Shown here: positions 37,288-45,891 of the stretch, piece by piece
Layout: every line of letters starts with the position of its first letter
Numbering within the stretch: position 1 is the stretch's first letter
Source: Lebetimonas sp. JH292
GTDB taxonomy: Bacteria > Campylobacterota > Campylobacteria > Campylobacterales > Nautiliaceae
Direction of reading: 5' to 3'
NCBI RefSeq assembly: GCF_000523275.1
Contig: NZ_ATHQ01000001.1
Coordinates: 1,123,289-1,187,288, forward strand
Length of the DNA: 64,000 bases
Translations under genes and position numbers: made by a program
The notes under the pieces: generated by a model
What the model was told of the DNA's origin: nothing
Databases searched by the model: none
Seen by the model: only the letters and a program-made list of their open reading frames with translations

Positions 37288-38521
37288 AAACTATAATCTA
37301 ATCCGAATGCCATCAACAATGCTCCTCCGTCTTTAAATGTTCCATTTACAATAGTTCCGTCTGATTATTTTTTAAAGTACCATTTCTTTCTTTTTGTTTT
37401 GCATAAAGTACAGAAAATCCTAGACTCATTCTATCATCCATTTTATATTTAAAACCACCTGAGAATATATTTTTATCACTGTCAGGCAGTGAAAAATCTA
37501 TGGTATCATCAGGTACTGGAGTTTCATCATAAGTATATCCAAGCATTGCAGTAAGTTTTTCGGTGCATTGATGTGTAAGTCCTATTCTGTAAGTGTTCGC
37601 ATCCTTCCAATTTTTAGGAATTGGCGTACCGAAAATGGCTTCTACATATGGATTATTAAAATTAAAATCAAGTTCTTTATAATCAGACCAAAATGTTCTC
37701 TCAAGTACAAATTCCAATGTAGTTTTATTAAATGTTTTTGCAAATGCTAAATTCAATGCTGCAGGCAAAGGAATCTTTACTTTTCCATTTGTATTGAACG
37801 AAATTAATGTTGATAAATCTGCGGGATTATGTGTTAATAAATATTTACTGTAATACCCGCTTGCATCTCCGTTTAGGCTCATGTTTATTTTGGAGCGGTA
37901 AGTAAGTGCAAGTTTAATATCTCTGCTGTCGTTTTGATAAGAAGCAGCAGCGTTCCATCCAAAATCCATAGAATCCCCGTTTAAATACTGGGAATATAAT
38001 CCGGCTTTAAAAGCATTTGCCGTCCCTTCACTTCTGAGTGCCCTTACACCAAACGCAACTGCCAGGTTGTTATTTATTTTATAGGCAATATTCGGATTAA
38101 TTTCAAGTGTTTTCAGTGTAAATTCTTTTGCTCCTAATTCCGGAACTGTATCATCCCATTTTTTTGAAAGTCCGGCCGGGGTTGTTATTGAAATACCCCA
38201 TCTGAAACTGTTATAATCTTTTGAGCTGAAATGAAACAGAGGAATAAAATAATCTTCTTTTCTTGATTTATAAACGTCTCCGTTATTGTTGTCAAATTCT
38301 ATCTGGTATAAATGAATATAACTCATTAAAAATTCATAATGATTTTTATTGTCATTAAATGCCATATTGGCAGGATTGTAATAATTGGCATCAGCCCCGT
38401 TTGCGTCAGCCACGTTTGCAGCACTTAAAGCCATACCGTCAATGGATTGTTCCGGTATTTTATAACCGTTTGCCAAAAGTAAAACAGATGAAATTAATGA
38501 GAATGCTACAATTTTTTTCAT
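37284..38521 (-). pseudogene. FadL/OmpP1-family outer-membrane channel, frameshifted near the 3' end
   Basis: 391 codons in the first frame: signal peptide, then the family hallmark NGYKIPEQSIDGMALSAANVA with GADANYYNPANMAF, and beta-barrel strands up to GFSVLYAKQKERNG. After LKNN the frame breaks. One base later the other frame reads SDGTIVNGTFKDGGALLMAF and ends GLDYSF with a terminal Phe, the normal barrel end. The span is 1238 nt, two over a multiple of three, so one base (a T in TTCAGAC) seems lost. FadL proteins import long-chain fatty acids or other hydrophobic compounds. As it stands the last strand and C-terminal Phe are missing, which should impair BAM assembly. Confidence 0.8.
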
Positions 38522-38567
38522 TTAATCTCCTTTTGAGTTATTGTATAATTTTAAAAAAGAGGATTAA

Positions 38568-39485
38568 ATGAATAAAAAAGAGTTTGATTTATTAAAAGAG
38601 ATTCCAAATTTTGTTGTGTTTTACGGTAATGAATTTTATCTGGAAATGTATCAAAAAAAGTTGGAGGAAAAATTTAAAAATGAAAATATATTAAAACTCT
38701 ATTTTGATGAATTTGATAAAAACACTGCAAAAACACATTTATTGGAAAATTCTTTGTTCGGCGGTAAAAATATTTTGATTGTAAAAACAAATAAATGGAA
38801 TAAAGAAATAGAAGAGCTTAAAAAGTATTCAAAAAACAACTACTGTTTTATTTTTTATACGGGAAATAAAAAAATAAAACTCTCTAAAAACGACTTTGTA
38901 AGGTTTTTTTCACCTTCTTATAAAGAAATTATAGAATATATTAATTTGTTATCAAAAAAAGAAAATGTTCTTCTTTCAAATGAAGCAAAAAATTTTTTGG
39001 CCAAAAGTATTGAACCTCTGTTTTTAGCCCAGGAAATAAAAAAACTAGCATCATTTAAAAATGAGATATCTTTAAATGACGTAACTGATTTGGTGTTTTT
39101 ATACAAAGAGGAATCTTTTGAAGATTTGTTTGTAAAGATTTTGAGCGGAGCTGATTTTTTTGATGATTTGAAAAGCATATTGGAAACCGCAGATTTTAAA
39201 AGAATAATACCGGCTCTTGTAAACTATATCACCAATCTTTATCAATACAATCTTTATATAAAAAAAACAGGCTCTTCAAACCTGAAAAACTTTTTGGGTT
39301 ATCAGCTCCCTTTTGATATTGAAAAGAATCGGGTCAATATAGCAATTAAATTAAAAGAAAATGATTATAAAAAATTGCTTGATTATTTATTAAATAAAGA
39401 ATTGTCAATAAGAAACTCTGATAAAGAAAAAGAAGCTCTTTTTTGGGAAGCAATGATTTGGCTTAAGAATTACCACTCTTTTTAA
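38568..39485 (+). CDS. holA: DNA polymerase III subunit delta (HolA)
   Basis: 305 residues, clamp-loader delta family: N-terminal NFVVFYGNEFYLEMY (the delta-type modified P-loop region), the ILKLYFDEFD strand, NSLFGGKNILIVKTN, and a C-terminal helical domain with FWEAMIWLKNY. Divergent, as is typical in Campylobacterota. In Campylobacter the gene lies beside rnr, as here except for the inserted fadL. It overlaps the convergent YgbA-like gene by 23 bp. Confidence 0.8.
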   Translation: MNKKEFDLLKEIPNFVVFYGNEFYLEMYQKKLEEKFKNENILKLYFDEFDKNTAKTHLLENSLFGGKNILIVKTNKWNKEIEELKKYSKNNYCFIFYTGNKKIKLSKNDFVRFFSPSYKEIIEYINLLSKKENVLLSNEAKNFLAKSIEPLFLAQEIKKLASFKNEISLNDVTDLVFLYKEESFEDLFVKILSGADFFDDLKSILETADFKRIIPALVNYITNLYQYNLYIKKTGSSNLKNFLGYQLPFDIEKNRVNIAIKLKENDYKKLLDYLLNKELSIRNSDKEKEALFWEAMIWLKNYHSF

Positions 39486-39825
39486 ATATGTTTTTAAATT
39501 TTTTAGCAGCTTTTGTAAGCCCCAGTTTCATTCCTGCATATCTCATCATTTTTGCCATTTGTCTGTATTTTTCTTTTTCATAGCAGGGATTGGGGCATTT
39601 TCTGCATCTTGGCTTTGGATTATTAGGGCATTCAGTCAATCTTTCTATTGCATAAGAGAGCAGATTATGACATTCTTCACATAAATTTATTTCAAAATTT
39701 AATTCTAAATCTTTGTAATTGACATTATATTTTTTTATAAACTGGCCAGTATGTTTATCATTACAATAAATAGGAAAAAATTTTTTTAATGTTTCGACTT
39801 CATTTTTAAATTTTTCTTCAGTCAT
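39463..39825 (-). CDS. YgbA-like protein (nitrous-oxide-stimulated promoter family)
   Basis: 120 residues with the YgbA pattern: PIYCNDKHTG, CEECHNLLSYAIERLTECP, then PRCRKCPNPCYEKEKYRQMA and MMRYAGMKLGL. Ten Cys are present; several are conserved in the family and could bind a metal or Fe-S cluster. In E. coli ygbA belongs to the NsrR regulon and responds to nitrosative stress. Here a role in NO handling in a nitrate-reducing bacterium is plausible but inferred. Confidence 0.75.
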   Translation of the reverse strand: MTEEKFKNEVETLKKFFPIYCNDKHTGQFIKKYNVNYKDLELNFEINLCEECHNLLSYAIERLTECPNNPKPRCRKCPNPCYEKEKYRQMAKMMRYAGMKLGLTKAAKKFKNIFKKSGNS

Positions 39826-39863
39826 AAGAACCCTTTTTATTTATTATATAAAAAGAGTCTGTT

Positions 39864-40361
39864 TTATTCATTGATACCAGTCAATTTTCCATTTTCCATT
39901 CTCAATTTTCCATTAATAAAATTTTGCCTTATGGCTTCATAAAGTACAATTCCACTGCTGACGGCCAAATTTAGGCTTCTGCCTTCTTTTGTCATTGGAA
40001 TGGTAATACATCTGTTTTTATATTTATTTAATATATTTTCATCAATTCCTTTTGTCTCGCTTCCGAAAATGATATAATCTCCCATATTAAATTTTGCCTT
40101 AAAATATGGTTTATCTGTTTTAGTAGTGGCAAAATGGCATTTGTCAATATCAATATTTTTTAAAAAATCATCTGTGTTTTCCCATACGGTTAAATCTAAT
40201 TTGTCCCAGTAATCAAGCCCGGCTCTTTTTACGGCTTTTTCCCCGATATCAAATCCAATAGGTTTTACTATATGAAGCTTTGCCCCGGCATTTACACAAA
40301 GTCTTCCTATATTTCCCGTATTGGGCGGAATTTGAGGGTTAAAAAGTACAATATTAAACAT
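39864..40361 (-). CDS. trmL: tRNA (cytidine/uridine34-2'-O)-methyltransferase TrmL
   Basis: 165 residues, SPOUT fold: NIVLFNPQIPPNTGNIGRLC at the N-terminus, the knot with IIFGSETKGID, IPMTKEGRSLNLAVSSGIVLYE. It methylates the wobble ribose of tRNA-Leu isoacceptors. The last about 15 residues (NGKLRMENGKLTGINE) are encoded by an intergenic-type ATGGAAAAT repeat and look like an accidental extension. Start ATG 40361 is overlapped by a small open frame upstream. Confidence 0.92.
   Translation of the reverse strand: MFNIVLFNPQIPPNTGNIGRLCVNAGAKLHIVKPIGFDIGEKAVKRAGLDYWDKLDLTVWENTDDFLKNIDIDKCHFATTKTDKPYFKAKFNMGDYIIFGSETKGIDENILNKYKNRCITIPMTKEGRSLNLAVSSGIVLYEAIRQNFINGKLRMENGKLTGINE
39866..39914. 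repeat. ATGGAAAATTGAG-type repeat inside the trmL 3' end
   Basis: On the minus strand AATGGAAAATTGAGAATGG continues as AAAATGGAAAATTGAC. The ATGGAAAAT unit occurs at least twice with GAAAATTGA. The same word is used between ribA and rsmG. Here it is translated as NGKLRMENGKL. Confidence 0.55.
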
Positions 40362-40509
40362 CTTTTTGCCTTTTGATTAAATAACTTAAAATTTTTGCTA
40401 CAGCTTTTGGTTTTTTTGAAAAAATGTTTTTTAACCTCTCTTTTATAATTTGTGTCTTGATTTCTTCTATATTTTTATTTCTAACTTGGCAACTTGGATA
40501 CTTGACTAC
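40354..40509 (-). CDS. Short open frame upstream of trmL, no canonical start
   Basis: A 51-codon frame, open from 40509, ends at TAA 40354, overlapping the trmL ATG by 8 bp as coupled genes do. The core IEEIKTQIIKERLKNIFSKK followed by PKAVAKILSYLIKRQKDV is strongly helical and protein-like. No ATG, GTG or TTG lies in frame. Its upstream part (VVKYPSCQV) comes from the AACTTGG/TAGTGAG repeat block. It may be a real gene whose start was overwritten by repeats, a non-canonical start, or a relic. Not recognised. Confidence 0.35.
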   Translation of the reverse strand, partial: VVKYPSCQVRNKNIEEIKTQIIKERLKNIFSKKPKAVAKILSYLIKRQKDV

Positions 40510-40566
40510 TCACAACTCACCACCCCGCCGCTTTGCAAGCGGCCGGGCAAGCTCACTACTCACTAT
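40483..40566. repeat. Mixed intergenic repeat block with GC-rich hairpin between trmL and purU
   Basis: Contains an AACTTGGCAACTTGG double word, two blocks of the ACTACTCAC type (minus strand GTGAGTAGT), and between them a GC-rich hairpin at 40523-40547: arms CCCCGCCGCTT and AAGCGGCCGGG (10 of 11 pairs) with loop TGC. The hairpin is strikingly GC-rich for this genome. Read on the minus strand, purU ends TATAGTGAGTAGTGAG, so the TAG stop is part of the repeat. Confidence 0.6.
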
Positions 40567-41390
40567 AATATTATTGTTTTGTTTGCATAAACAAAAATTC
40601 TATCTTCTATAGCTTTTTTTATTGCACGTGAGAGAACTATTTTTTCAATATCTCTTCCCTGGATTCTCATCTCTTCCCAGCTCATTTCATGGTCTACCCT
40701 TATTATGTCCTGTTCTATTATCGGACCGTCGTCAAGATTGTTATTTACGAAATGTGCCGTTGCCCCTATAATTTTCACACCTCTGTCGTAAGCCTGTTTG
40801 TAAGGGTTTGCACCTATAAATGCAGGTAAAAACGAATGGTGAATGTTTATTATTTTGTTTGGAAATTTTTCAACAAAATTTGGAGTCAGTATTCTCATAA
40901 ATTTTGCCAAAATTATATAATCCGGATTTGTTGGCATAATAATTTCAAGCATTTTATTTTCATGCTCGGTTCTGTTTAAATTTTCCGCAGGTACATAATA
41001 AAAAGGAATATTGAATTTTTCAACCAAATCTTTTAAATTGTTTCTGTTTGCGATAACCCCGATAATTTCTATATCCAAATCCCCTGAATACTGTTTTATT
41101 AAAATATCCCCCAACGCATGTGCCTCTTTAGTAGCCAGTAGGAAAACTCTTTTTTTTCTTTTTTTATATATTCTGACATTGGCACAGGAAACTTCTTTTA
41201 AAATTTCTTCTTTTAAATTTTCTTTGTCTATTTTTCCGGTTATTACAGCCCTAAAGAAAAATTTGTTGTTTTCTTTATCCACAAATTCCTGTTGCGATTC
41301 GATATTGAAATCATTTTTATATAAAATTTTTGATATTTTATAAATAAGACCTTTTTCATCATTACAGTCAATTAATAATGTATATTGCAT
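40563..41390 (-). CDS. purU: Formyltetrahydrofolate deformylase
   Basis: 275 residues. N-terminal ACT domain (YTLLIDCNDEKGLIYKISKI) and C-terminal formyltransferase domain with NIHHSFLPAFIGANPY and GATAHFVNNNLDDGPIIEQD. It hydrolyses 10-formyl-THF to formate and THF. Formate can feed PurT-type purine synthesis or balance C1 folates. The last gene of a cca-purU pair, 2 bp apart; in Campylobacter the two are also neighbours. Confidence 0.93.
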   Translation of the reverse strand: MQYTLLIDCNDEKGLIYKISKILYKNDFNIESQQEFVDKENNKFFFRAVITGKIDKENLKEEILKEVSCANVRIYKKRKKRVFLLATKEAHALGDILIKQYSGDLDIEIIGVIANRNNLKDLVEKFNIPFYYVPAENLNRTEHENKMLEIIMPTNPDYIILAKFMRILTPNFVEKFPNKIINIHHSFLPAFIGANPYKQAYDRGVKIIGATAHFVNNNLDDGPIIEQDIIRVDHEMSWEEMRIQGRDIEKIVLSRAIKKAIEDRIFVYANKTIIL

Positions 41391-41392
41391 TT

Positions 41393-42457
41393 TTAACCTT
41401 TTTTTATAATTATTTTATCATAACTTCTTATTTCGTTTAATATTGAAAATCTCGGATTGTCCGGGTTTATGTTTTTTGGTTTGTATTTTTTATTCCATAA
41501 ATTTTCTTTTTTCAACCATTTTTCACAGCAGTTAAAGTTTAATATGCTGAATGTATTTAGCGGATATTTCAAAGCCAGGGCGTATAAAAACCTGTTGGTA
41601 ACGGTTTTTGGACACTTTTTGATTTTTATTTCCCTTTTTAATTTATTTGGCGGATTTAGCTGTTTTATTATAAATTTATTATTTAAATGTTTGTAATAAA
41701 GAAGATGATACAAAAAATATCCTTCAAGGGGGTTTGATTTATAAATTTTTGCCAAATGGAAAAATTCTTTTTTTGAAAAATCTAAATTAAATAATTTTTT
41801 TGCAATTTTTAATATTATAAAATAATAAAATCCGTAGTATAAAAATTTTGAATTAAACATTTTTTCAAATTCTCTGTATATTCTTTCTTTGCTCAAATCG
41901 TTTAATTTTATTTCTTGACACAGTTTTACAGTTTCAAAAGCCACTTTAAATTTTAATCTTGAGGCAAACTGCATGGCTCTTAAAACCCTCAAGGAATCTT
42001 CTTTGAATTTTTCATTATTTATGTGTCTTATTGTTTTGTTTTTAATATCTTCAATTCCGCCCCAGAAATCCAAAATTTTTCCGCTGAAAATATTTTTCAT
42101 CAATGCATTCATAGTGAAATCGCGTCTTGAACTTGCTTCTTTTTCATTTTGGATTAAATTTACTTCAAAACCCCTGTGGCCTGGTGATGTTTTCGTTTCC
42201 ATGCGGGGCAGGGCAATATCGAAATTTTTCCATTTGTATACAAAAAAACTTTTACCTACTCCTTTTGCCCCGAGTTTTTGCATTAATTTATCAAATTCAA
42301 GAGGTTTTATATCATAAACTTCTAAATCAAATTCTTTTGGAGCTTTGCCCAGAATCTCATCCCTTACGGCGCCGCCTACAATGTAAACTCTTTTAGTGTA
42401 AGGTGCAAAAAATTTTTTTAAAAATTCTAAATCCTTATATAAATCTTCACTCCTCAC
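41393..42457 (-). CDS. cca: CCA tRNA nucleotidyltransferase / poly(A) polymerase family protein
   Basis: 354 residues. The class II nucleotidyltransferase head YIVGGAVRDEILG, the catalytic DxD in FDLEVYD, RRDFTMNALMKN, and RVLRAMQFASRLKF are all present. CCA ends are encoded in the two tRNAs seen here, so the enzyme may mainly repair CCA ends. It starts with GTG 42457 inside a TAGTGAGGAGTGA-type repeat, so the first codons (MRSED) derive from repeat DNA. Confidence 0.9.
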   Translation of the reverse strand: MRSEDLYKDLEFLKKFFAPYTKRVYIVGGAVRDEILGKAPKEFDLEVYDIKPLEFDKLMQKLGAKGVGKSFFVYKWKNFDIALPRMETKTSPGHRGFEVNLIQNEKEASSRRDFTMNALMKNIFSGKILDFWGGIEDIKNKTIRHINNEKFKEDSLRVLRAMQFASRLKFKVAFETVKLCQEIKLNDLSKERIYREFEKMFNSKFLYYGFYYFIILKIAKKLFNLDFSKKEFFHLAKIYKSNPLEGYFLYHLLYYKHLNNKFIIKQLNPPNKLKREIKIKKCPKTVTNRFLYALALKYPLNTFSILNFNCCEKWLKKENLWNKKYKPKNINPDNPRFSILNEIRSYDKIIIKKG

Positions 42458-42486
42458 TACTTACTGCTCACTATTTTCACTATTTC
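42448..42486. repeat. TAGTGA-type repeat spanning the CiaD-like stop and the cca start
   Basis: On the minus strand the upstream gene ends AAATAGTGAAAATAGTGAGC, continuing AGTAAGTAGTGAGGAGTGA. The first TAG is the stop codon and a TGA follows at once; the GTG of a later unit serves as the cca start. Confidence 0.65.
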
Positions 42487-42725
42487 AGTTTTTCATCGAT
42501 TTTTACCAATAAATATTCCAGAAAATTTAATGTTACATCAAGTTTGACATCAAGATTTTGGGTGTTTGGAGATTGAAGCCCTTCAAATAGAATAAGCAGT
42601 CTTTCTTTAATGTGCGAAAGAAATTTTTTATCTTCGCAACTGTTTTTATTTGCATTATCTTCCACAACTATTGAATTTTCTTCAAGTTCCTGCAATGTTT
42701 CAAGTATTGTTTCTTTTATATCCAT
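42480..42725 (-). CDS. CiaD-like conserved Campylobacterota protein
   Basis: 81 residues from ATG 42725 (AAGGT Shine-Dalgarno); an upstream TTG would add ten residues of repeat-like DNA. The C-terminal half, HIKERLLILFEGLQSPNTQN then LDVKLDVTLNFLEYLL, resembles the conserved end of the protein next to cca and purU in Campylobacter, where Cj0788 was named CiaD. The order CiaD-like-cca-purU is the same. Being conserved outside pathogens, the basic role is probably housekeeping. N-terminal half low-complexity acidic. Confidence 0.6.
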   Translation of the reverse strand: MDIKETILETLQELEENSIVVEDNANKNSCEDKKFLSHIKERLLILFEGLQSPNTQNLDVKLDVTLNFLEYLLVKIDEKLK

Positions 42726-42771
42726 TTTTTTTACCTTGTTTAATCCAACATTCAAGATTTAACATTTAAAA

Positions 42772-43014
42772 TTAAAATATAAGCCATTTTTCAAATTCGA
42801 ATCTGTTTTTTTGATTTATTTCGTTAAATTCTTTTAATTTCAAAATATTTACACCTTTAAATTTTTTTCTTTTTTTCAGTCTTTTAATGGCTTCTATTAT
42901 TTCCTGGTCTTTTTTTTCTAAGCTTTCATAAATCTCCAGGGCTTCTTTTTTAAAACCCTGTGATTCAAGTATTTTTGCATATGTTTTTGTTTTAATCTTT
43001 AACGTATTCGGCAA
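42772..43014 (-). CDS. Small conserved hypothetical protein
   Basis: 80 residues, helical: [20 protein letters not shown] followed by [12 protein letters not shown] resembles a single TPR-like helix pair. Then a basic stretch KRLKKRKKF and an acidic/aromatic C-terminus. It starts 23 bp inside leuB. Probably a Campylobacterota-specific gene that accompanies the CiaD-like gene; function unknown. Confidence 0.65.
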   Translation of the reverse strand: MPNTLKIKTKTYAKILESQGFKKEALEIYESLEKKDQEIIEAIKRLKKRKKFKGVNILKLKEFNEINQKNRFEFEKWLIF

Positions 43015-44056
43015 TTAAATCCCCCATTTTTGATGTATTTACCACTTCTTTTGCGTCAAATTCGGCTAAATCCGGTGTTCTGTAACCTAAGGCCAATACT
43101 TTTTTTATTGCTTTTTTAATTCTTCCGGCGGCATTTAATTCGTTTAAATATTCCATCATCATAGCGGCACTTAAAATTGTAGCAATAGGATTTGCTATCC
43201 CTTTTCCCGCAATATCAGGGGCACTTCCGTGTATAGGTTCGAAAAGTCCGACTTTTCCTCCAATGCTTGCACTTGGAAGAAGTCCGATGCTTCCTATAAT
43301 CATACTTGATTCATCGCTTAAAATATCTCCGAAAATATTTCCTGTTAAGATTATATCAAACTGTTTAGGGTTTCTTACAATCTGCATTGCCGCATTGTCC
43401 ACATACATATGGTTTAAACTGACTTCAGGATATTCTTTTGCAATTTCTTCCACTATTTCTCTCCAAAATTCGCTTACTTCGAGGACGTTTGCTTTATCGA
43501 TAGAGGTTACCCTTTTGTTTCTTTTCATTGCTTCTTTAAATGCAACGTGTGCTATTCTTTCAACCTCTTTTTTTGTATAAATCATTGTATTATAGGCTTT
43601 TTCATTATCTTTATATCTCGGCTGGCCAAAATAAATTCCGCCGGTGAGTTCTCTTACAACTACAAAATCCACACCTTTGACAATTTCACTTTTCAGGGTT
43701 GAAGCATTTATCAGTTCGTCAAATATCATGGCAGGGCGTATATTGGCAAAAAGTCCCAGTTCTTTTCTAAGTCTTAGCAGTCCGCTTTCCGGTCTTTTTT
43801 CTTTTGGCAAATTTTCCCATTTATATCCTCCGATAGAACCAAATAAGACGGCGTCGCTTTCAAGGCTTCCTTTTATTGTTTCATCGGGGCAGGGAGTCCC
43901 GGTTGCGTCATATGCACTTCCGCCGAGCAGATATTCTTTATAATTAAATTTTATATTTTCCGCTTCACCGAGCGCATTTAATACTTTTATGGCTTCATTC
44001 ACTATTTCAGGGCCGATTCCGTCGCCTTTGATAACTGCAATATTATATGTTTTCAT
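42992..44056 (-). CDS. leuB: 3-isopropylmalate dehydrogenase
   Basis: 354 residues. NAD-dependent oxidative decarboxylation of 3-isopropylmalate in leucine synthesis. [12 protein letters not shown] at the N-terminus, the substrate-binding [28 protein letters not shown], and the metal-binding [19 protein letters not shown] followed by [14 protein letters not shown]. Overlaps leuD by 14 bp. Confidence 0.95.
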   Translation of the reverse strand: MKTYNIAVIKGDGIGPEIVNEAIKVLNALGEAENIKFNYKEYLLGGSAYDATGTPCPDETIKGSLESDAVLFGSIGGYKWENLPKEKRPESGLLRLRKELGLFANIRPAMIFDELINASTLKSEIVKGVDFVVVRELTGGIYFGQPRYKDNEKAYNTMIYTKKEVERIAHVAFKEAMKRNKRVTSIDKANVLEVSEFWREIVEEIAKEYPEVSLNHMYVDNAAMQIVRNPKQFDIILTGNIFGDILSDESSMIIGSIGLLPSASIGGKVGLFEPIHGSAPDIAGKGIANPIATILSAAMMMEYLNELNAAGRIKKAIKKVLALGYRTPDLAEFDAKEVVNTSKMGDLIAEYVKD

Positions 44057-44549
44057 TATTTTCCTTTATTTCCCTTGCATAATTGATAAGCCCCCCCGCG
44101 GCAATTAAATTTTGCATAAAATCAGGAATTGGCGTAAATTTATAAACTTTGCCTGTATCAATGTTGCTTATTATCCCCTTATCCATTTCTATTTTGATTA
44201 AATCGCCTTCGTTTATTTCGTCACTTTCAAGCAGTTCAAAAATAGGAAGTCCCATATTAAAACTGTTTCTATAAAATATTCTTGCAAAACTTTTGGCTAT
44301 CACTGCAGCAATTCCTGCTGCTTTTAATGCTATTGGGGCGTGTTCCCTGCTGCTTCCGCTTCCGAAATTCCATCCTGCCACAATAATATCGCCCGGCCTT
44401 ACTTTAGCCGGAAATTCAGGGTCAGCATCTTCCATTACATGTTTGGCAAGTTCATGAGGGTCTGACGTATTGAGATATCTTGCCGGAATAATCAAATCTG
44501 TATCTATATTGTCTCCGAATTTCCATACTTTTCCAGTTATTACATTCAT
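44043..44549 (-). CDS. leuD: 3-isopropylmalate dehydratase small subunit
   Basis: 168 residues. Swivelling subunit of isopropylmalate isomerase: [28 protein letters not shown] (the substrate loop), [15 protein letters not shown]. The length fits the archaeal/thermophile-type LeuD. The large subunit leuC is not in the window. ATG 44549 is followed directly by the family start [10 protein letters not shown]. Confidence 0.94.
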   Translation of the reverse strand: MNVITGKVWKFGDNIDTDLIIPARYLNTSDPHELAKHVMEDADPEFPAKVRPGDIIVAGWNFGSGSSREHAPIALKAAGIAAVIAKSFARIFYRNSFNMGLPIFELLESDEINEGDLIKIEMDKGIISNIDTGKVYKFTPIPDFMQNLIAAGGLINYAREIKENNENI

Positions 44550-44587
44550 AAAAATCCCTTTTTTTCAAAATTTTACCAAATCTCAGT

Positions 44588-45829
44588 TTAAATTGCTATT
44601 AAATATCCTATTCCAAGCCCTGCAAAAGATAATAAAAAAAAGAAAAAAAGCTCCTTTGTTAATTTTCTTGCTATAAAAACGGCAATAAAAAATTTTACAA
44701 TAGAATTTGTTATACTTGCGATAATAATACCGTTTAGAGCACTGATGGAAGAAATTTTATTATGGGCAAGAGAGCTTAACGAAAGAGTTATTGCATCTAC
44801 ATCGGTAATTCCGGAAAAAAACGATAAAATATAAATTCCTATATTTCCGTATCTATTATTGACCAGTTCTGCGGCTGCGTAAATAACCGCAAAAATAATT
44901 GCAAATTTAATAGCTTCGTCAATTTCAAGTGGATTTTTTGATTTCAGCTGCATTGTCAGTTTTTCAGAAATTGATTTTTTATATAAATTATATGAATAGG
45001 AAAGTCCGAAAAGCGTGGCAAGGAGATAGGGAATCAAGATTTTTTTTGACAAATCCTGATTTACAATTAATGTTTCGATATAAACCCTTGCAAACATTAT
45101 AGCATTTGCTATTGAAATACCTGCCGCATAAAGATAATGGTTTTTTTTATTTTCTCTAAACATTCTGCTAAGTGTGAAAGTAACAGCGGTTGAGCTGAAA
45201 AGGCCTCCCGCCGTTGCTGTTATTAAAATGCCTTTGTTTCCTAAAATTTTAAGGGAAATATAGCCTAAAAACGATAATGCAGATATTAATACGGCCATAA
45301 GCCAGGTTTTATACGGATTGAATAAATTATAAGGGTCTATTGTTTTATTTGGCAGTATGGGAAGTATCAAAAATGTCATAACCAAAAGTAAAACCGCCGC
45401 ATTGATGTCATTTACGGAAATTTTTGCCTCTAATTCTTCCAATTTTGGTTTTAAAGACAAAACAACAATTATTATAACGCCTATAAAAATGGCGTATTCC
45501 ACTTTTCCAGCATAAACCAGAATTCCCAGAAAATAAGAAATAATGGCGGCAAAATGTGTGGTTGAACCCTGTTTTTTATAATGAATAACTTTTAATAAAT
45601 AAGCACTTACAGTGAGGCTTCCTATAATAATTAAACTGATATATAAAAAATAAGGATATCTGTCATTTAACCATGCGCTTATAAATCCTGCAAGAGAAAT
45701 AAGGGCAAAAGTTCTGCTCCCTGCAAATGAATTTATGTTTTTGGAATTAAATCTAATACTTCTTTCAAGCCCTATACTGAAACCTATAATAATGGAAATT
45801 AATAAAAGTTTTAAAAATTTCAAATCCAA
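44588..45829 (-). CDS. MgtC/DUF4010-family membrane protein
   Basis: 413 residues with about 12 hydrophobic segments. The N-terminal half carries an MgtC-like domain (SIIIGFSIGLERS, AGSRTFALISLAGF) and the C-terminal half a DUF4010 domain (GGLFSSTAVTFTLSRM, FFSGITDVDAITLSLSSLA). It is a predicted inner-membrane transporter or regulator; MgtC proteins affect Mg2+ and phosphate physiology, but the substrate of this fusion is unknown. Single-gene unit between leuD and mobB. Confidence 0.82.
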   Translation of the reverse strand: MDLKFLKLLLISIIIGFSIGLERSIRFNSKNINSFAGSRTFALISLAGFISAWLNDRYPYFLYISLIIIGSLTVSAYLLKVIHYKKQGSTTHFAAIISYFLGILVYAGKVEYAIFIGVIIIVVLSLKPKLEELEAKISVNDINAAVLLLVMTFLILPILPNKTIDPYNLFNPYKTWLMAVLISALSFLGYISLKILGNKGILITATAGGLFSSTAVTFTLSRMFRENKKNHYLYAAGISIANAIMFARVYIETLIVNQDLSKKILIPYLLATLFGLSYSYNLYKKSISEKLTMQLKSKNPLEIDEAIKFAIIFAVIYAAAELVNNRYGNIGIYILSFFSGITDVDAITLSLSSLAHNKISSISALNGIIIASITNSIVKFFIAVFIARKLTKELFFFFLLSFAGLGIGYLIAI

Positions 45830-45891
45830 AATTAAGCCTTTTTTATTATTATATTAAAATTTTGCTAAAATTATAAAAAAAAAGGCGTATT

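Noticed and set aside
40483-40566. CRISPR array
   Set aside because: The repeats are short, irregular and adjacent, without unique spacers of constant length, and no cas gene is in the window.
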